A stretch of 64,000 bases of DNA from the NCBI GenBank assembly GCA_964017065.1, contig OZ024787.1:8045899-8109898 (forward strand), given 5' to 3'. Both the position numbers and the translations under genes were made by a program. The notes under the pieces were generated by a model, which worked only from the letters and a program-made list of their open reading frames with translations, was not told the DNA's origin and made no database searches. Shown one piece after another: positions 50,650 through 61,707 of the stretch. Source of the DNA: Haliclona indistincta (lineage: Eukaryota; Porifera; Demospongiae; Haplosclerida; Chalinidae). Within the stretch, counting starts at the first letter, position 1. Every line of letters starts with the position of its first letter.

Positions 50650-52300
50650 TTCGCTTCCGCTATGTAAGATTTACTGTACCGTCAGTAGCGATGCCAAGGA
50701 ATTTTTTGCTTTTTACTAGGTAGTTAAAGTTTCCAAAAATTCTACAATATTATTGTTGTTTTATATCATTAATCAAAAAGTAAGTCGTTAGCTGCAACCA
50801 ATCCTTAGATACATGTACTAAATTTAAAAGAAGCAAGTAGCCAATAGTTTGTGCACCGCTTCACTGTACAAACCGTGGCACCTTGTTATGTACTAGTGAT
50901 GTCATTAATTAGTGGTTTGCATTCAAGAAAACACATTAATTACAATTAATAATGACAAAATATAACTGGCACATAAAACATAAAAAGAAACTAGTCGACA
51001 AAGTCTAATTCTCCCCTTTCGATATCTATAAAGAGGTTTAGTGACAAACTTTGTCTTCTCCACTTTCGTACCTGGCAGAGCTCATACACTGCACCCTTCT
51101 TAAGGTGGCGGGTACCCTTTCGGCTTTCGCCCACGCGTTGTGAATATCATTATAAGGGCAGGGCTCACAGTACAACGCAATACATGTCAATGGAGGAGAT
51201 AAAATTCAGAATTTTCGCACAAGATTTTCATGCTGTGTAGCAAACTGATTTTAGTAGCTGAACAACTTGCGGAGGGCTGGAGCGCTTTTTGAAGGTTTGC
51301 TCCTATACTGAGGTATTTTATGACTGTTAAAAAGCGGGTCACTACACAAAAATTTCCGTTCATCGACGATAACTCGCGGCGACACGAGGATGATAGCGAA
51401 AAAACGCTCGGTCCAGCCCTCGGTAACGTCCTTGGCTTGAAGCTTCTAGTTTCTTATAGACCTGCTACCGCTACGCAACCTGGTTGAGTCAACATCGCTT
51501 AGCTGTGGTCTAATATGCATGATCAATCAAGAGAATGAATAATGAGTAGTCTTATAATAATAGTAATATTATAGGTGAGGAAAAGCTGATACAGTTAAAG
51601 TTTAGATTCTCTCAGTCATCACGAGGTCGATCGGGGTGGATGCCGATCTTACATAATGGCCGCGAGAGGAACGAGCTCCTCTTAAACACTGAATCGAAGA
51701 TCTTAGAAGGCAGAATGTGATTTTGCATCTCAGCCAGTGGAAGGTCAGACCATAGGATTTATCCTATTTGTCGGCAAGGAGAGCAGCGAGTCTTTTGTAG
51801 AAGCCTGAGGTTGTTGCTTCTCTGGCAACTGGCCGAGAAAAAAACCCAGTGAACTAAAAGAGGCGTGCTCCACATCCCTGCCTCTTGGGCCACAAGTTCT
51901 TTTTTCCAATTCGTGCTTTTTAAAACACTTGTCGAGTGAAGATTGACGGTTGGATCGAGGAGGCATGCATGAGGATTGTAACGTCCAGGAAGCCTGACTT
52001 CTCATATCTTCCACCCCAGAACCAGTTTGCAAGAACCCGTACATTAGGCTGCACAAATATGATTTCAAATAAAACGCGCCGCGTAATGTGAACGAACGTA
52101 TACGCGAGCAATACTGTACTGCATGCAGTTCAGACTATGGAACTCACTGCCTTAGATTCAGAGTTTTTAGCAATAAATTGCTAATCACTACTCCTCCGCT
52201 GAATTCTGGAATAAATGAGCCAGAATCGCTTTCAGAGACAGAACAATGCAAAGATCAAGAAATACTAGAGGTATTACTGTGCATGCAATTGTAACAACAA
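50650..52300. other. Intergenic, no gene supported
   Basis: AT-rich to 51000, then mixed sequence. A 107-codon minus-strand frame at 51745-52068 shows no recognisable family and is not called. Confidence 0.45.
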
Positions 52301-52319
52301 ATCAACAAATCTCTCAAGC

Positions 52320-53550
52320 AGTCTAGTACCAGTCAGAGTGGTCCAAAGCAGTTTAACTGTACCATGTGCTCTAAAGGCTACAGCAGAAAGACAAAACTTA
52401 ACTGCCACATGGAAGAAGCTCATGGAGTCAAAGTCAACAGCTTTGGAGATTCTAATGCCCTCAGTGTAGTGAGAGGAAACCCTTCAGAACGCTCACTGCT
52501 ATGATGGCACATTGTAATGAGTGTCACCAAGTTGAATTCGGTATATGCAGGGTTGGGTCCAAGTACATTTAAAAGTACTTAAGTACATTAGAAGTACTCA
52601 GAATTTATTGCAAGTACATGTATAAGTATGCCTTCGAACTATGGAGGAGTACTTAAGTCAAGTACAAGTACTTTGTTTATGTACTTAAGTACAATTTTAA
52701 GTACAAAATTTGAAAATCTTAACAACACAATTGTTACATTTTACAGGAATGCATGTTATATTTTTACACCATGTAGTTACAATTACAAACAACTATAGTT
52801 TTATCCTGCAAAAAGATATTTTTGAGTCAGTACATGTAGTTTTTCCTAGCAGCATAAGACAAGTTTTAAGTATTAAATTTTTAAAGTACACACAAGTACA
52901 CACCATGAGTCAAGTACAAGCACAAGTACTATAAAGTTTGGAAAATGAGTACTTAGTAAAGTACAAGTACCCAAGAGAGCTGTACTTATTGTACTTGAGT
53001 ACAAGTACCAATGTACTTGGACTCAACCCTGGGTATATGAACAGTATAATTTTGTTCTCGAATGACTATCAATATACAATACTATACTAGGCATTCAAAA
53101 TCATGACTTTAACTCACTGAAAGAGTTCATGGACTGGAAAGACCAAGAAGAGGTGAGTACACACACATATACACGCTTCATGATAAGCCACACAGGCTTT
53201 CCTCATGTAAATGTCCAAACGGTGATTATAAACTATAAGATGGTACATGCCACATTATCATGAGTGCATCATTATTATACTGAGATCCGAAGGTGCATGC
53301 GTTACTATTATGTGTGCTGCCGTAATGGTTCCTATCGGTCATCAAAAAAGAAGCGACAAACAGCAGAGACAAGGCCGTAAAATCGGAGTTGTTTGTATTT
53401 CAAGAATGTATTTACAGAACTACACGCAATGCATGCAAGTAATGTACTTGTCGGCTCATTCGAACCATGATACAGGAGAGAAGGAGGATGCTTTCATACC
53501 ACTGCCTACAAGTTCTAAAGAGAACATGGCCATGAAGATTAGTATTGGTA
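52320..53550 (+). pseudogene. C2H2 zinc-finger / FAR1-like transposon-derived fragment, split by a MITE
   Basis: 52350-52440 reads FNCTMCSKGYSRKTKLNCHM followed by EEAHG, a C2H2 finger. After the MITE, 53100-53150 reads NHDFNSLKEFMDWKDQEE up to a GTGAGT donor. 53290-53545 reads RYYYVCCRNGSYRSSKK, shifts frame in an A run, then GRKIGVVCISRMYLQNY...VMYLSAHSNHD. This order (finger, short acidic segment, FAR1/MULE-like DNA-binding domain) is typical of MULE-related genes. Frame breaks and truncation indicate a relic. Confidence 0.55.
52548..53031. mobile_element. hAT MITE with perfect 8-bp target duplication GGTATATG
   Basis: GGTATATG at 52540-52547 and 53032-53039 flanks ends CAGGGTTGGGTCCAAGTAC and GTACTTGGACTCAACCCTG, which are inverse complements but for one base. 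The interior is rich in AAGTACTT/AAGTACAAGTA. 484 bp, no coding sequence. Confidence 0.92.
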
Positions 53551-53626
53551 ACAAGTTGAAAACACATTGTTTCGTTCCTTCCAGCAACTTGATCTGCAGC
53601 TACATGCGTGTGCAATAAAACAGCTG

Positions 53627-54652
53627 CAATGGAGCTCAGTGTATCTACCCGATGCTACTCAGGATGAGCTGGACGACATTTATCCAACGTGGAAGAAGAA
53701 TGCTGAGCTAGTATCTACTCACAACCAGCAGAACAGCAGTTTACCATGACACTCAACAAATTTGCTCATTTGGTGAGATAGAAATGGGCAGATGAAAATG
53801 ATTGTTTGGTGTCTGTTTTTAGACATCTGATCAAGTACCCAAGATTCCTCCTCGATTCAATCCAGAGTCTGAAGCCGTATTTTTATAATAGACTTCCAGA
53901 AAGCACACCTCCTCCAGAATCATTTGACTGGCGAGACCACAATGTGATCACTCCAGTACATGATCAAGGAACTCTGAGCTGCAGCGATCCTCTGGTTCTC
54001 TCTGACGCTATCAGTAGCTTGCATGCATTTGTATCAAAAGATCTAGTCCAGTTCAGCTACGAACAGCTTCTTGATTGTTGCTGGCATTGTAACTGTTCTG
54101 GACTAGTCAATATCAGTTATCACTGTATCACTAAGTTGAACCTATGCACTGCAGCTCAGTATCCTAGCCAGCCTGCCTCTCAGTGCAAGTGCCTTCATGA
54201 GAGCGAGTGTGATTTTCATATTGCAAGAGCATGGATCATTCCTCCAGGAGGAGAAGTTGGGCTAGTGACTGCTGTACTCATTAGCCCAATAATGGCAACT
54301 ATCGATGCCAGTCTCCCATCATTCCAGGCTAGTATAGATGATAGTACTATATTGTAGAACTTACATTTTGATCTTTTTCACAGTTATACAAATCTGGGAT
54401 ATACTCGAGTAAAATATGCTCATCCACCCATGTTGACCACACTGTCTTCCTGGTGGGTTATGGGGAAAATGAACAAGGAAAGTACTGGATTTGTAAGAAC
54501 AGTTGGGGTAAGCTATAAGGTGTCAAATAATAGTGGCTGAGTTACTTGGTTATGCAGGAGTTGACTGGGGCATGGATGGATATTTCTTACTTGCTAGAGA
54601 TCAAGACAACATGTGTGGAATAGCAGCACAAGCCTCGTATCTCTATGTGTGA
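53627..54652 (+). pseudogene. Broken duplicate of C1A protein 4
   Basis: Exon 1 lacks the signal peptide: a deletion joins upstream sequence (CTTGATCTGCAGCTACA, as at 42135) to the middle of exon 1. A missing C in AACAGCAGTTTACC shifts the frame. Exon 2 has further small insertions that lead to TAATAG stops in the propeptide. Exons 2-4 are otherwise almost identical to C1A-4, including the GC donor at exon 2, so the duplication is recent or was converted. Confidence 0.85.
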
Positions 54653-54721
54653 TTTATTTATAGTACTGTATCCGTATGCGTGGGCGTAGCATGTATGGTG
54701 ACGTCATCGACCACGCCCGTA

Positions 54722-55911
54722 ATGGAGCTAGCAGTACTATCATCGCTGCTGTACGTTTTGGCTCTTTTCTCCTTGTCCCAAGGCTCTGATCAACCTGATT
54801 TCAAGCAGTGGAGCTCGTTATACTTACCTGATGCTACTCAGGATGAGTTGGACGCCATTTATTCAACGTGGAAGAAGAATGCTGAGCTAGTATTTGCTCA
54901 CAACCAGCAGAACACCCAGTTTTCCATGACTCTCAACAAATTTGCTCATCTGGTAAGTATAAGTAGACTTCTCAGAGTTCCAAAGAGTGAAACATAGCAT
55001 GATATTGTTTTTATTATCCTTTTCTTGACTCCTGATCAGATATCCAAGATCCCACCACTGTTCAAAGTTGAGAGCAAAACCTTGTCTCAGAACATTCTCA
55101 CAGAAATTGTTTCTCATCTTCCAAAGTCGTTTGACTGGCGTGACCGCGGTGTAGTGACTCCTGTTAAAAATCAACAAGAAGTTTGTGGCAAAGCTCAAGT
55201 GTTGTCAGATGCTGTGAGCAGCTTGCACGCCATTCTGTCCCACAACTTGTATACGTTCAATTCCCAACAACTAATTGACTGTTGCTGGCATTGTAATTGC
55301 TCTGCACAGCTTGCTAACTACGACTGTCTAACCTCAACCAATCTGTGTGCTTCACCTTTGTACCCTAGCCAACCTGATTCTCAATGCAAGTGCATTGATG
55401 CACCAGCATGTGATTTTCATATAAAAGGTGCAAAGAGCATTCCATCAGGAAAAGAAAGAACTCTGGCACATGCTATACTTGTCAGTCCAGTGATGGCTGT
55501 GATAGATGCAAGTCATACGTCACTCCAAGTGAGTTAGACTCTAAATTGAATAAAAGGATTGTGATACCTAGTTTGAGTATGTAGTTTCTGAGTTAAGTTG
55601 ACCTATGTACTGTCACTCAGTTGTGTATTTCTACAGCTATATAGCTCTGGAATATACTCTGACCCAATGTGCTCCTCAACTCAACTTAATCATGCTATAC
55701 TTGTGGTTGGTTTTGGAGAGCAAGGTGGGAACAAGTACTGGATCTGTAAGAACAGTTGGGGTAAGGATTTACTGATCACATGTGCAATGCCCTAATGTGA
55801 TTCTCTTCATGTGTAGGTCAGATGTGGGGCATGGATGGATATTTCTTGCTTGCAAGAGATAGAATGAACATGTGTGGAATAGCAACACAAGCATTGTCTC
55901 TTTATGCTTGA
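54722..55911 (+). CDS. Papain/cathepsin-like (C1A) protein 5, predicted inactive, diverged
   Basis: Exons 54722-54952, 55040-55528, 55637-55760 and 55817-55911 give 939 nt and 312 residues. Start: ATG at 54722 ([19 protein letters not shown]). Exon 2 begins at CAG|ATATCC, 12 nt later than its siblings, because the ancestral acceptor AG is TTG here. The active-site region is [20 protein letters not shown], with Gly or Lys where Cys-Trp should be. His ([12 protein letters not shown]) and Asn (YWICKNSWG) remain. Insert: [10 protein letters not shown]...NLCASP...CKCIDAPAC. Upstream sequence holds TGACGTCA, a CRE-like palindrome, and ACCACGCCC. Confidence 0.8.
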
Positions 55912-56687
55912 CACAATCAATGAATGCACTGTTTTCAGTATTTATGACCCTTCTAATGCCTTTATACAGCTTGAAAATCAACACTCTATAATATGTATAC
56001 ATACACCTTTTCACTCATGTATCCAACCATGCAACTCACCAGCCTCGTACCCTGTTCAGGAGCTTAGAGACAAGGCTAGAACGTTGCTGAATTCTATATC
56101 CTTTATTGAGCATTATGTTCACAGAAAAACATGTAAATCAGCAATGAGCATAGAGTGTAATGTACATAATGTCAAGATTTCACAGTGTATATAATGCTTG
56201 TCCATGATAAATGATCACACATTATGATATGGTACACAGCCGCGAGCTAGCTATAATAACAAAGTCATTGATCTGAACTGGAATTTCAACAGCTATTCAT
56301 GATTAGAAGTCTTTGACTGCCACTACTGGTGAAATATTCATAATGGAGTGTTGAATATAATTATTTTCTGAGAGCCTCATCGACCTAAAGAAATAGTGAT
56401 CATTTTGTATGTTTGGTAGAGATAGTAGTATACACAGAAAGAACGCATTCCAATAAAATAATTTTGCAGGCAATTCTGTGAAACCATTTCTCGTATCCTC
56501 TCCTAGCAAGTGATTTTCAATTATTAGTTGGATAGCTTTAGTTTTGATGACATGAACACGCCCTACATACTAGTGATGAAATGTTTTTATAGATACAATC
56601 AGTAGTATTAATACAAAATTCCGGACATCACCCCCTCAGCATCGTAGATGATATTGTAGTGTTAGAGTAGTGCAACATACAGCAAAG
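55912..56687. other. Intergenic, nothing recognised
   Basis: Spacer between C1A-5 and the ankyrin gene; no exon or repeat supported. Confidence 0.5.
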
Positions 56688-59600
56688 ATGTCAGAACAAG
56701 AGCAATTGAAGAGTGAGTGCGTGCAGGCATTCAAACAAAAGAATCAACAAGAGGCTGAGCGACTGCTACCACAAATAGAACAACCTGCTGACATCAGAAC
56801 AACAGACTATGTACCAGGTGTGTCTGAGACCTCTCTGCTCCATGTAGCAGCAGCTCATGGCTGGATGGATATCATCATTGACCTAATAACAAAGTACAAG
56901 TGCGACACTAGCTGTAAGGACTCTGAAGGTAGCACCCCACTACACTATGCTGTAAGCAGCAATTACCTGGAGGTGGTAAGGTACTTTATTAATGAACAAC
57001 ACCGTGACCCAATGGCTAGAGCCAATAATGGTGATACACCACTTCATATTGCTTGTCGCTATGGTTACCTCGAAATCGTCCAGTACCTCATCACCGAGGC
57101 ACAATGTAACCCATCATGCGAGAACAAGTATCACGATACACCGCTTCACTATGCTAGTGACTATAGTCATATCCACATCATCAGATACTTACTATCCACT
57201 GGTATCGTGAACCCACTGGCTAAGAATGATAGTAATGAGACACCAATGTACACAGTTAGTCTTAGAGATAAGAGTCGGAGAAAGCTTTTTCAAGGGGTTG
57301 CTAGACTACATCTACTCCACATAGCAGCAGCCCATGGCTGGATGAATATCATCATAGACCTAATAAAAAAGTACCTGTGCGACACCAACTGTAGAAACCT
57401 TTATGGACACACTCCACTACACTATGCTGTCAGCAACGATCACCTGGAGGTGGTAAAGTACTTCATCAATGAACAACACTGTGACCCAATGACTAGAGAC
57501 AAATATGGCAATACACCACTTCACTATGCTTGCAACTGTGGACAAGCTCAAATTGTGCGATACTTACTATCCACAGGTAAAGTGGACCCACTGGCTAAGA
57601 ACAAGAATGACGAGAATCCAATATACAAACAAGGTTATAAAAACAGAATCTCTCTACTCCACTTGGCAGCTGCCCAGGGCTGGATGAATATCACTATTGA
57701 CCTAATAACAAAGTACAAGTGTGACATCAACGCTAAAGACTCTCGTGAACGCACTCCACTACACTATGCTGTCAGCAACGATCACCTGGAGGTGGTAAAG
57801 TACTTTGTCAATGAACAACACTGTGATCCAATGGCTAGAGACAATGATGGCAATACACTACTTCACTATGCTTGCAACAGTGGACATGCTCAAATTGTGC
57901 GATACTTACTATCCACAGGTAAAGTGGACCCACTGGCTAAGAACAAGAATGACGAGAATCCAATATATAAACAAGGTTCTACAAACAGAATCTCCCTACT
58001 CCACTTGGCAGCTTCCCAGGGCTGGATGGATGTAGTTAGTGTCCTAACAAAAAAGTACAAATGTGATTCCAACTGTAGCAATAGTCATGGGCACCTTCCA
58101 CTACATTCTGCTACCATTGGCAATCACCTGGAGGTTGTGAGGTACCTTATTAATGAACAACACTGTGATCCAATGACTAGAGACATTGACGGCAACACAC
58201 CACTTCACATTGCTTGTCGCTATGGCAATGCCAATGTTGTGCAATATTTACTCTCCACTGGTAAAGTTGACCTACTGGCTGAGAACAATAACAAAGAGAC
58301 TCCAGTAGACATTGCTACTCAAATAAACAGGTATGATCTACTAAAACTGTTCAAATCATTTCCACAATGTGAGAAAGATTTTCCTGTGCACACTTATACA
58401 AAACTTATCCTAACTGGATACAGTGGAGCAGGCAAGACCACGATATCTCAACTCATCTTCCTCTTAGCTAACAAAACTGGGTTCTTCTCTTGGCTAGCAT
58501 CAGGTCGTGTTCCTGATGTAGAATGCCTCACTGCTGGAATCATACCTATCCATGTCGAGAGCAAGGTCAACGAGGTTGGCAACATGGTGATATACGATTT
58601 CGCAGGACAACGAGAGTACTACTCTAGTCATGCTGCTGTACTGGAACACATCATGAGGAATTCTGCCGCTATCTTTGTTTGTATGGTAGACCTGAGGCAG
58701 TGTATGGATGAGATCAGTGAGTCCATACACTACTGGATCAGTTTCATAGAGAATGCCTGCAGCTCAGCCCATCAGGGATCATCACACGTCATCATTGTTG
58801 GCAGTCATGCTGATTGGATAAATTCATCACAAGAGCTAAAGGAGAAGAGTTCGTTAGTGGAGAGCATAGCAAAGAGTAGAGTGAAACAACAATTGATGTA
58901 TAAAGGATTTGTAAGGATGGACTGCCGAGAGTCTAAAACTAAAGAAGCACATTATTTCCGCTCCCTCCTCTCAACCAGTCAACAAGCTATACTCTCATCC
59001 CAGCCCAGCATGAACTTGTACTGTCATGTGTTATACGCTTTTCTTCGTACAAAGCTTGAGAAGACAGGCTGCACACTGCAAGAACTAACCTATGCACTGG
59101 CTTCAGCAGAAAATTTCTCTCCTGACTCAGCATTACTCACAGAATCACTGACCCTCCTTAGCGACAAAGGCCTTATCCTATTTGTACAGAACCAGGAGTG
59201 TCCCTGGGTAGTGGTGAAGAAAGAGGCCTTACTGAGAGAGGTCAATGGAACATTATTTGCTCCAGGACATTTCAAGCAGTATCGTCAAGTTGCCAGTAAC
59301 ACTGGCATAGTGCCCATTGCAGTACTCGAGGAGTTGTTCCCACAGTACAGCTCAGAGATGCTAGTTGGTTGTCTTGAGAATATGGAATTCTGTCATCCAG
59401 TAGACATCACTACACTTCAAGCCACTAACCTCAAAGCTACTTTATCATCCCCTACATCAGGTAACAGCCATCTCTTCTTCCCTAGTCTTGTTAAAGAGCA
59501 TCGACCTAGTGACCTCCCCTCCCCAAAGTTTGGTTGGTGTCTGGGGTGCAGCGACCCTCACCAGTTTTTCAGCAATCGATTCTTGCATATTCTATTTCTT

Positions 59601-60719
59601 CGACTTGCATTCAAATTCTCCCTAGCCAGCAGGAATCGTTCACTCTCCGCCTCTCTTCATGGTCTTGAGCGAAAGTGCAGTGTGTGGCAAAAGGGAATCT
59701 GCTGGAAAAAATGACTCTGGAGTGTCCACTATAGTTGAGATTGTAGACCTCAATCGCTGGGTCATTGTGCTGGTGTCTGAGAAGACCAGAGAAGCAGCAC
59801 AGACCTGCAGCAGTGTCATCAGGATGATCTTCGACCTCCAACACCAGCTGTGTAATAAAGTCACCACATGTGAATGTCTCATCTCTCCCTCTCTACTTGG
59901 CCACTATCCCTTTGATGCCTTGCCCGACACTGACCTATTCGATCTAATTACAATAGCTAGGTCGATGCTTCTTCATCGCCAATTTCTCTTGGACCATAGC
60001 AAAGGAACAGAAATGTTATCAACAGATGAGGCCCTATCGTGTGAGCCTTACTACCTCTTGCAACCATCCTCTGTGTGCCAGCTCTTCAATGAAAGCATGG
60101 CTAGTCAGGTTGTTCCTGATTCCCTTCTCGAGGAGGTACTTAGGTACTGCCAGCTGCCCCACAAAAAGCCACAATATTACAATGAACTACGGAAGCATGT
60201 CAATAACTACAGCTTATTTGCTGGCAGAAACCCTCTGGTGAGCAGTATTATAGTGTACGCAGTGTACTGTAACGTGATGGTGTGTTTCTTTGGTGTGTAC
60301 AGGATATGGCTGAGCTAAAGGAGGAGGATATCATCAGTGGTAAGCTACGCACAGCTATTGCTGGTGTTAGTGGAGACCTTTCAAGAACACTCAGTGAGTT
60401 AAACCATGTATTGACAATAAAGCCTTAATTACTATTACACTGATTAGGTACTGGAGATCTAGTAGATGTGTTAGTTGTGATTCGTGATATCAACAATTGG
60501 AAAGAGCTTGGACTGCATCTAGGCCTGCTCTACCCCTCACTGGAGAGGATAGACCTTGAGCATCGGGGCAGGATTACATTTTGCATAATGGGCATGCTTT
60601 ACGCATGGCTACAGCAACAAGACAATGTGTTGCAGAAAGGAATCCCTTCATGGTGTGTGTTGAGAGATGCACTGAAGAGTATGGGAGAGCAGGAGACAGC
60701 TGACAGGATCCACGACTGA
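56688..60719 (+). CDS. Ankyrin-Roc GTPase-COR-Death domain protein (ROCO-like), one frameshift
   Basis: Exons 56688-60237, 60303-60393 and 60448-60719. ATG at 56688 (MSEQEQLKSECVQAFKQKN). About 14 ankyrin repeats (residues 60-560) occur in four blocks of three or four. Then a Roc-type GTPase: P-loop GYSGAGKTT (about residue 576), DFAGQ (about 636) and GSHAD in place of NKxD (about 705). A COR-like winged-helix segment follows (LTLLSDKGLILFV, REVNGTLFAPGHF), and a C-terminal Death domain (INNWKELGLHLGL, GMLYAWLQQQ, LRDALKSMG). The architecture resembles DAPK1 without its kinase, and such genes are numerous in sponges; an intracellular sensor or apoptosis role is inferred. At 59704-59709 a run of six A ends the frame at 59714 (1008 residues, no Death domain); with five A the frame continues to 1303 residues. 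Confidence 0.82.
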
Positions 60720-61707
60720 TAGTAAGTTGTGAGTACAAATTATTGTGTGTGTGAGTGTGTTATCCCTCTCATCCAGAAGGACACAACTACGTAACTATCA
60801 TTGAACAATGATACATGTATGCTCTTCGATTTTATTGAGGCAGTATTGATTTGTCTATCTGTGTGCGGGGCTGCGGGCAACCATAAAAACATGGCTGCTG
60901 CCATGCACTAGGAACACCATACAACATCGTTTTTCAGAGTATATTTTGGTACATGTAACATCATCACATGTAATAAATACTTTTCTCTGGTTCGCATCAC
61001 TGAGACCAAAGTGTTGTTCAAGAAAAAGAATGCAATATGAAGGGTTGAAGTAGTCTGATGATAGTATCATTATGAGGGGAGCTTAGTACTCTGAGGCTTA
61101 ACCTCTAGTGAGTTACCACAATTAACAATTGCGGGGCTATCGTAAAAACCAACGACATTAGAAAGCTTGTCTGGCTTTTGGTATCAAAAAATAATTTAAC
61201 ACTTTCGAGATGAAATTTATATGAGAGCGTGAAGAACCAGCGATTTCAACAATAATCTCTAATTTAGATCCAGAAACCAACTAGTCAATTCTCTTGAACA
61301 TTGCCAAAAGGTAGGATTTCCCAGCACTTTCCCAGCAGCTATTTACGGTAGAGATGTATAGAGATTAATTTACAAGAAGCATCCTGTTTTGATTACCCAC
61401 AAAATAAAGTTTGAGTATTTTATTATTAAGTGTGACTAATGCATGTGACGGATGTTTACAACATGACCTGTAGTGCACTCTTATCATGCTGTGGTGCATA
61501 GTAGTACAAATGAGATATAGTACGTATCCTGATATTACTGTGCTAAATATGACCAAGCTATATATAGCACTTCTAGAAATCCTCCTTATATAGTATGAAT
61601 TTGTATGTGCTCACATGTGCAGTATAAAAGACATGAGTTTCACTTACACAACAACTACGTATCATTGTTTGAGCAAGGACTAGGTTTTGCAAAATTGCAA
61701 GGTGATC
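60720..61707. other. Intergenic, nothing recognised
   Basis: Spacer before the oxidoreductase gene. A short GT-rich patch near 60740; no exon supported. Confidence 0.5.

Noticed and set aside
51745..52068. 107-codon minus-strand ORF
   Set aside because: No recognisable domain, no splice context, and no start or promoter evidence.
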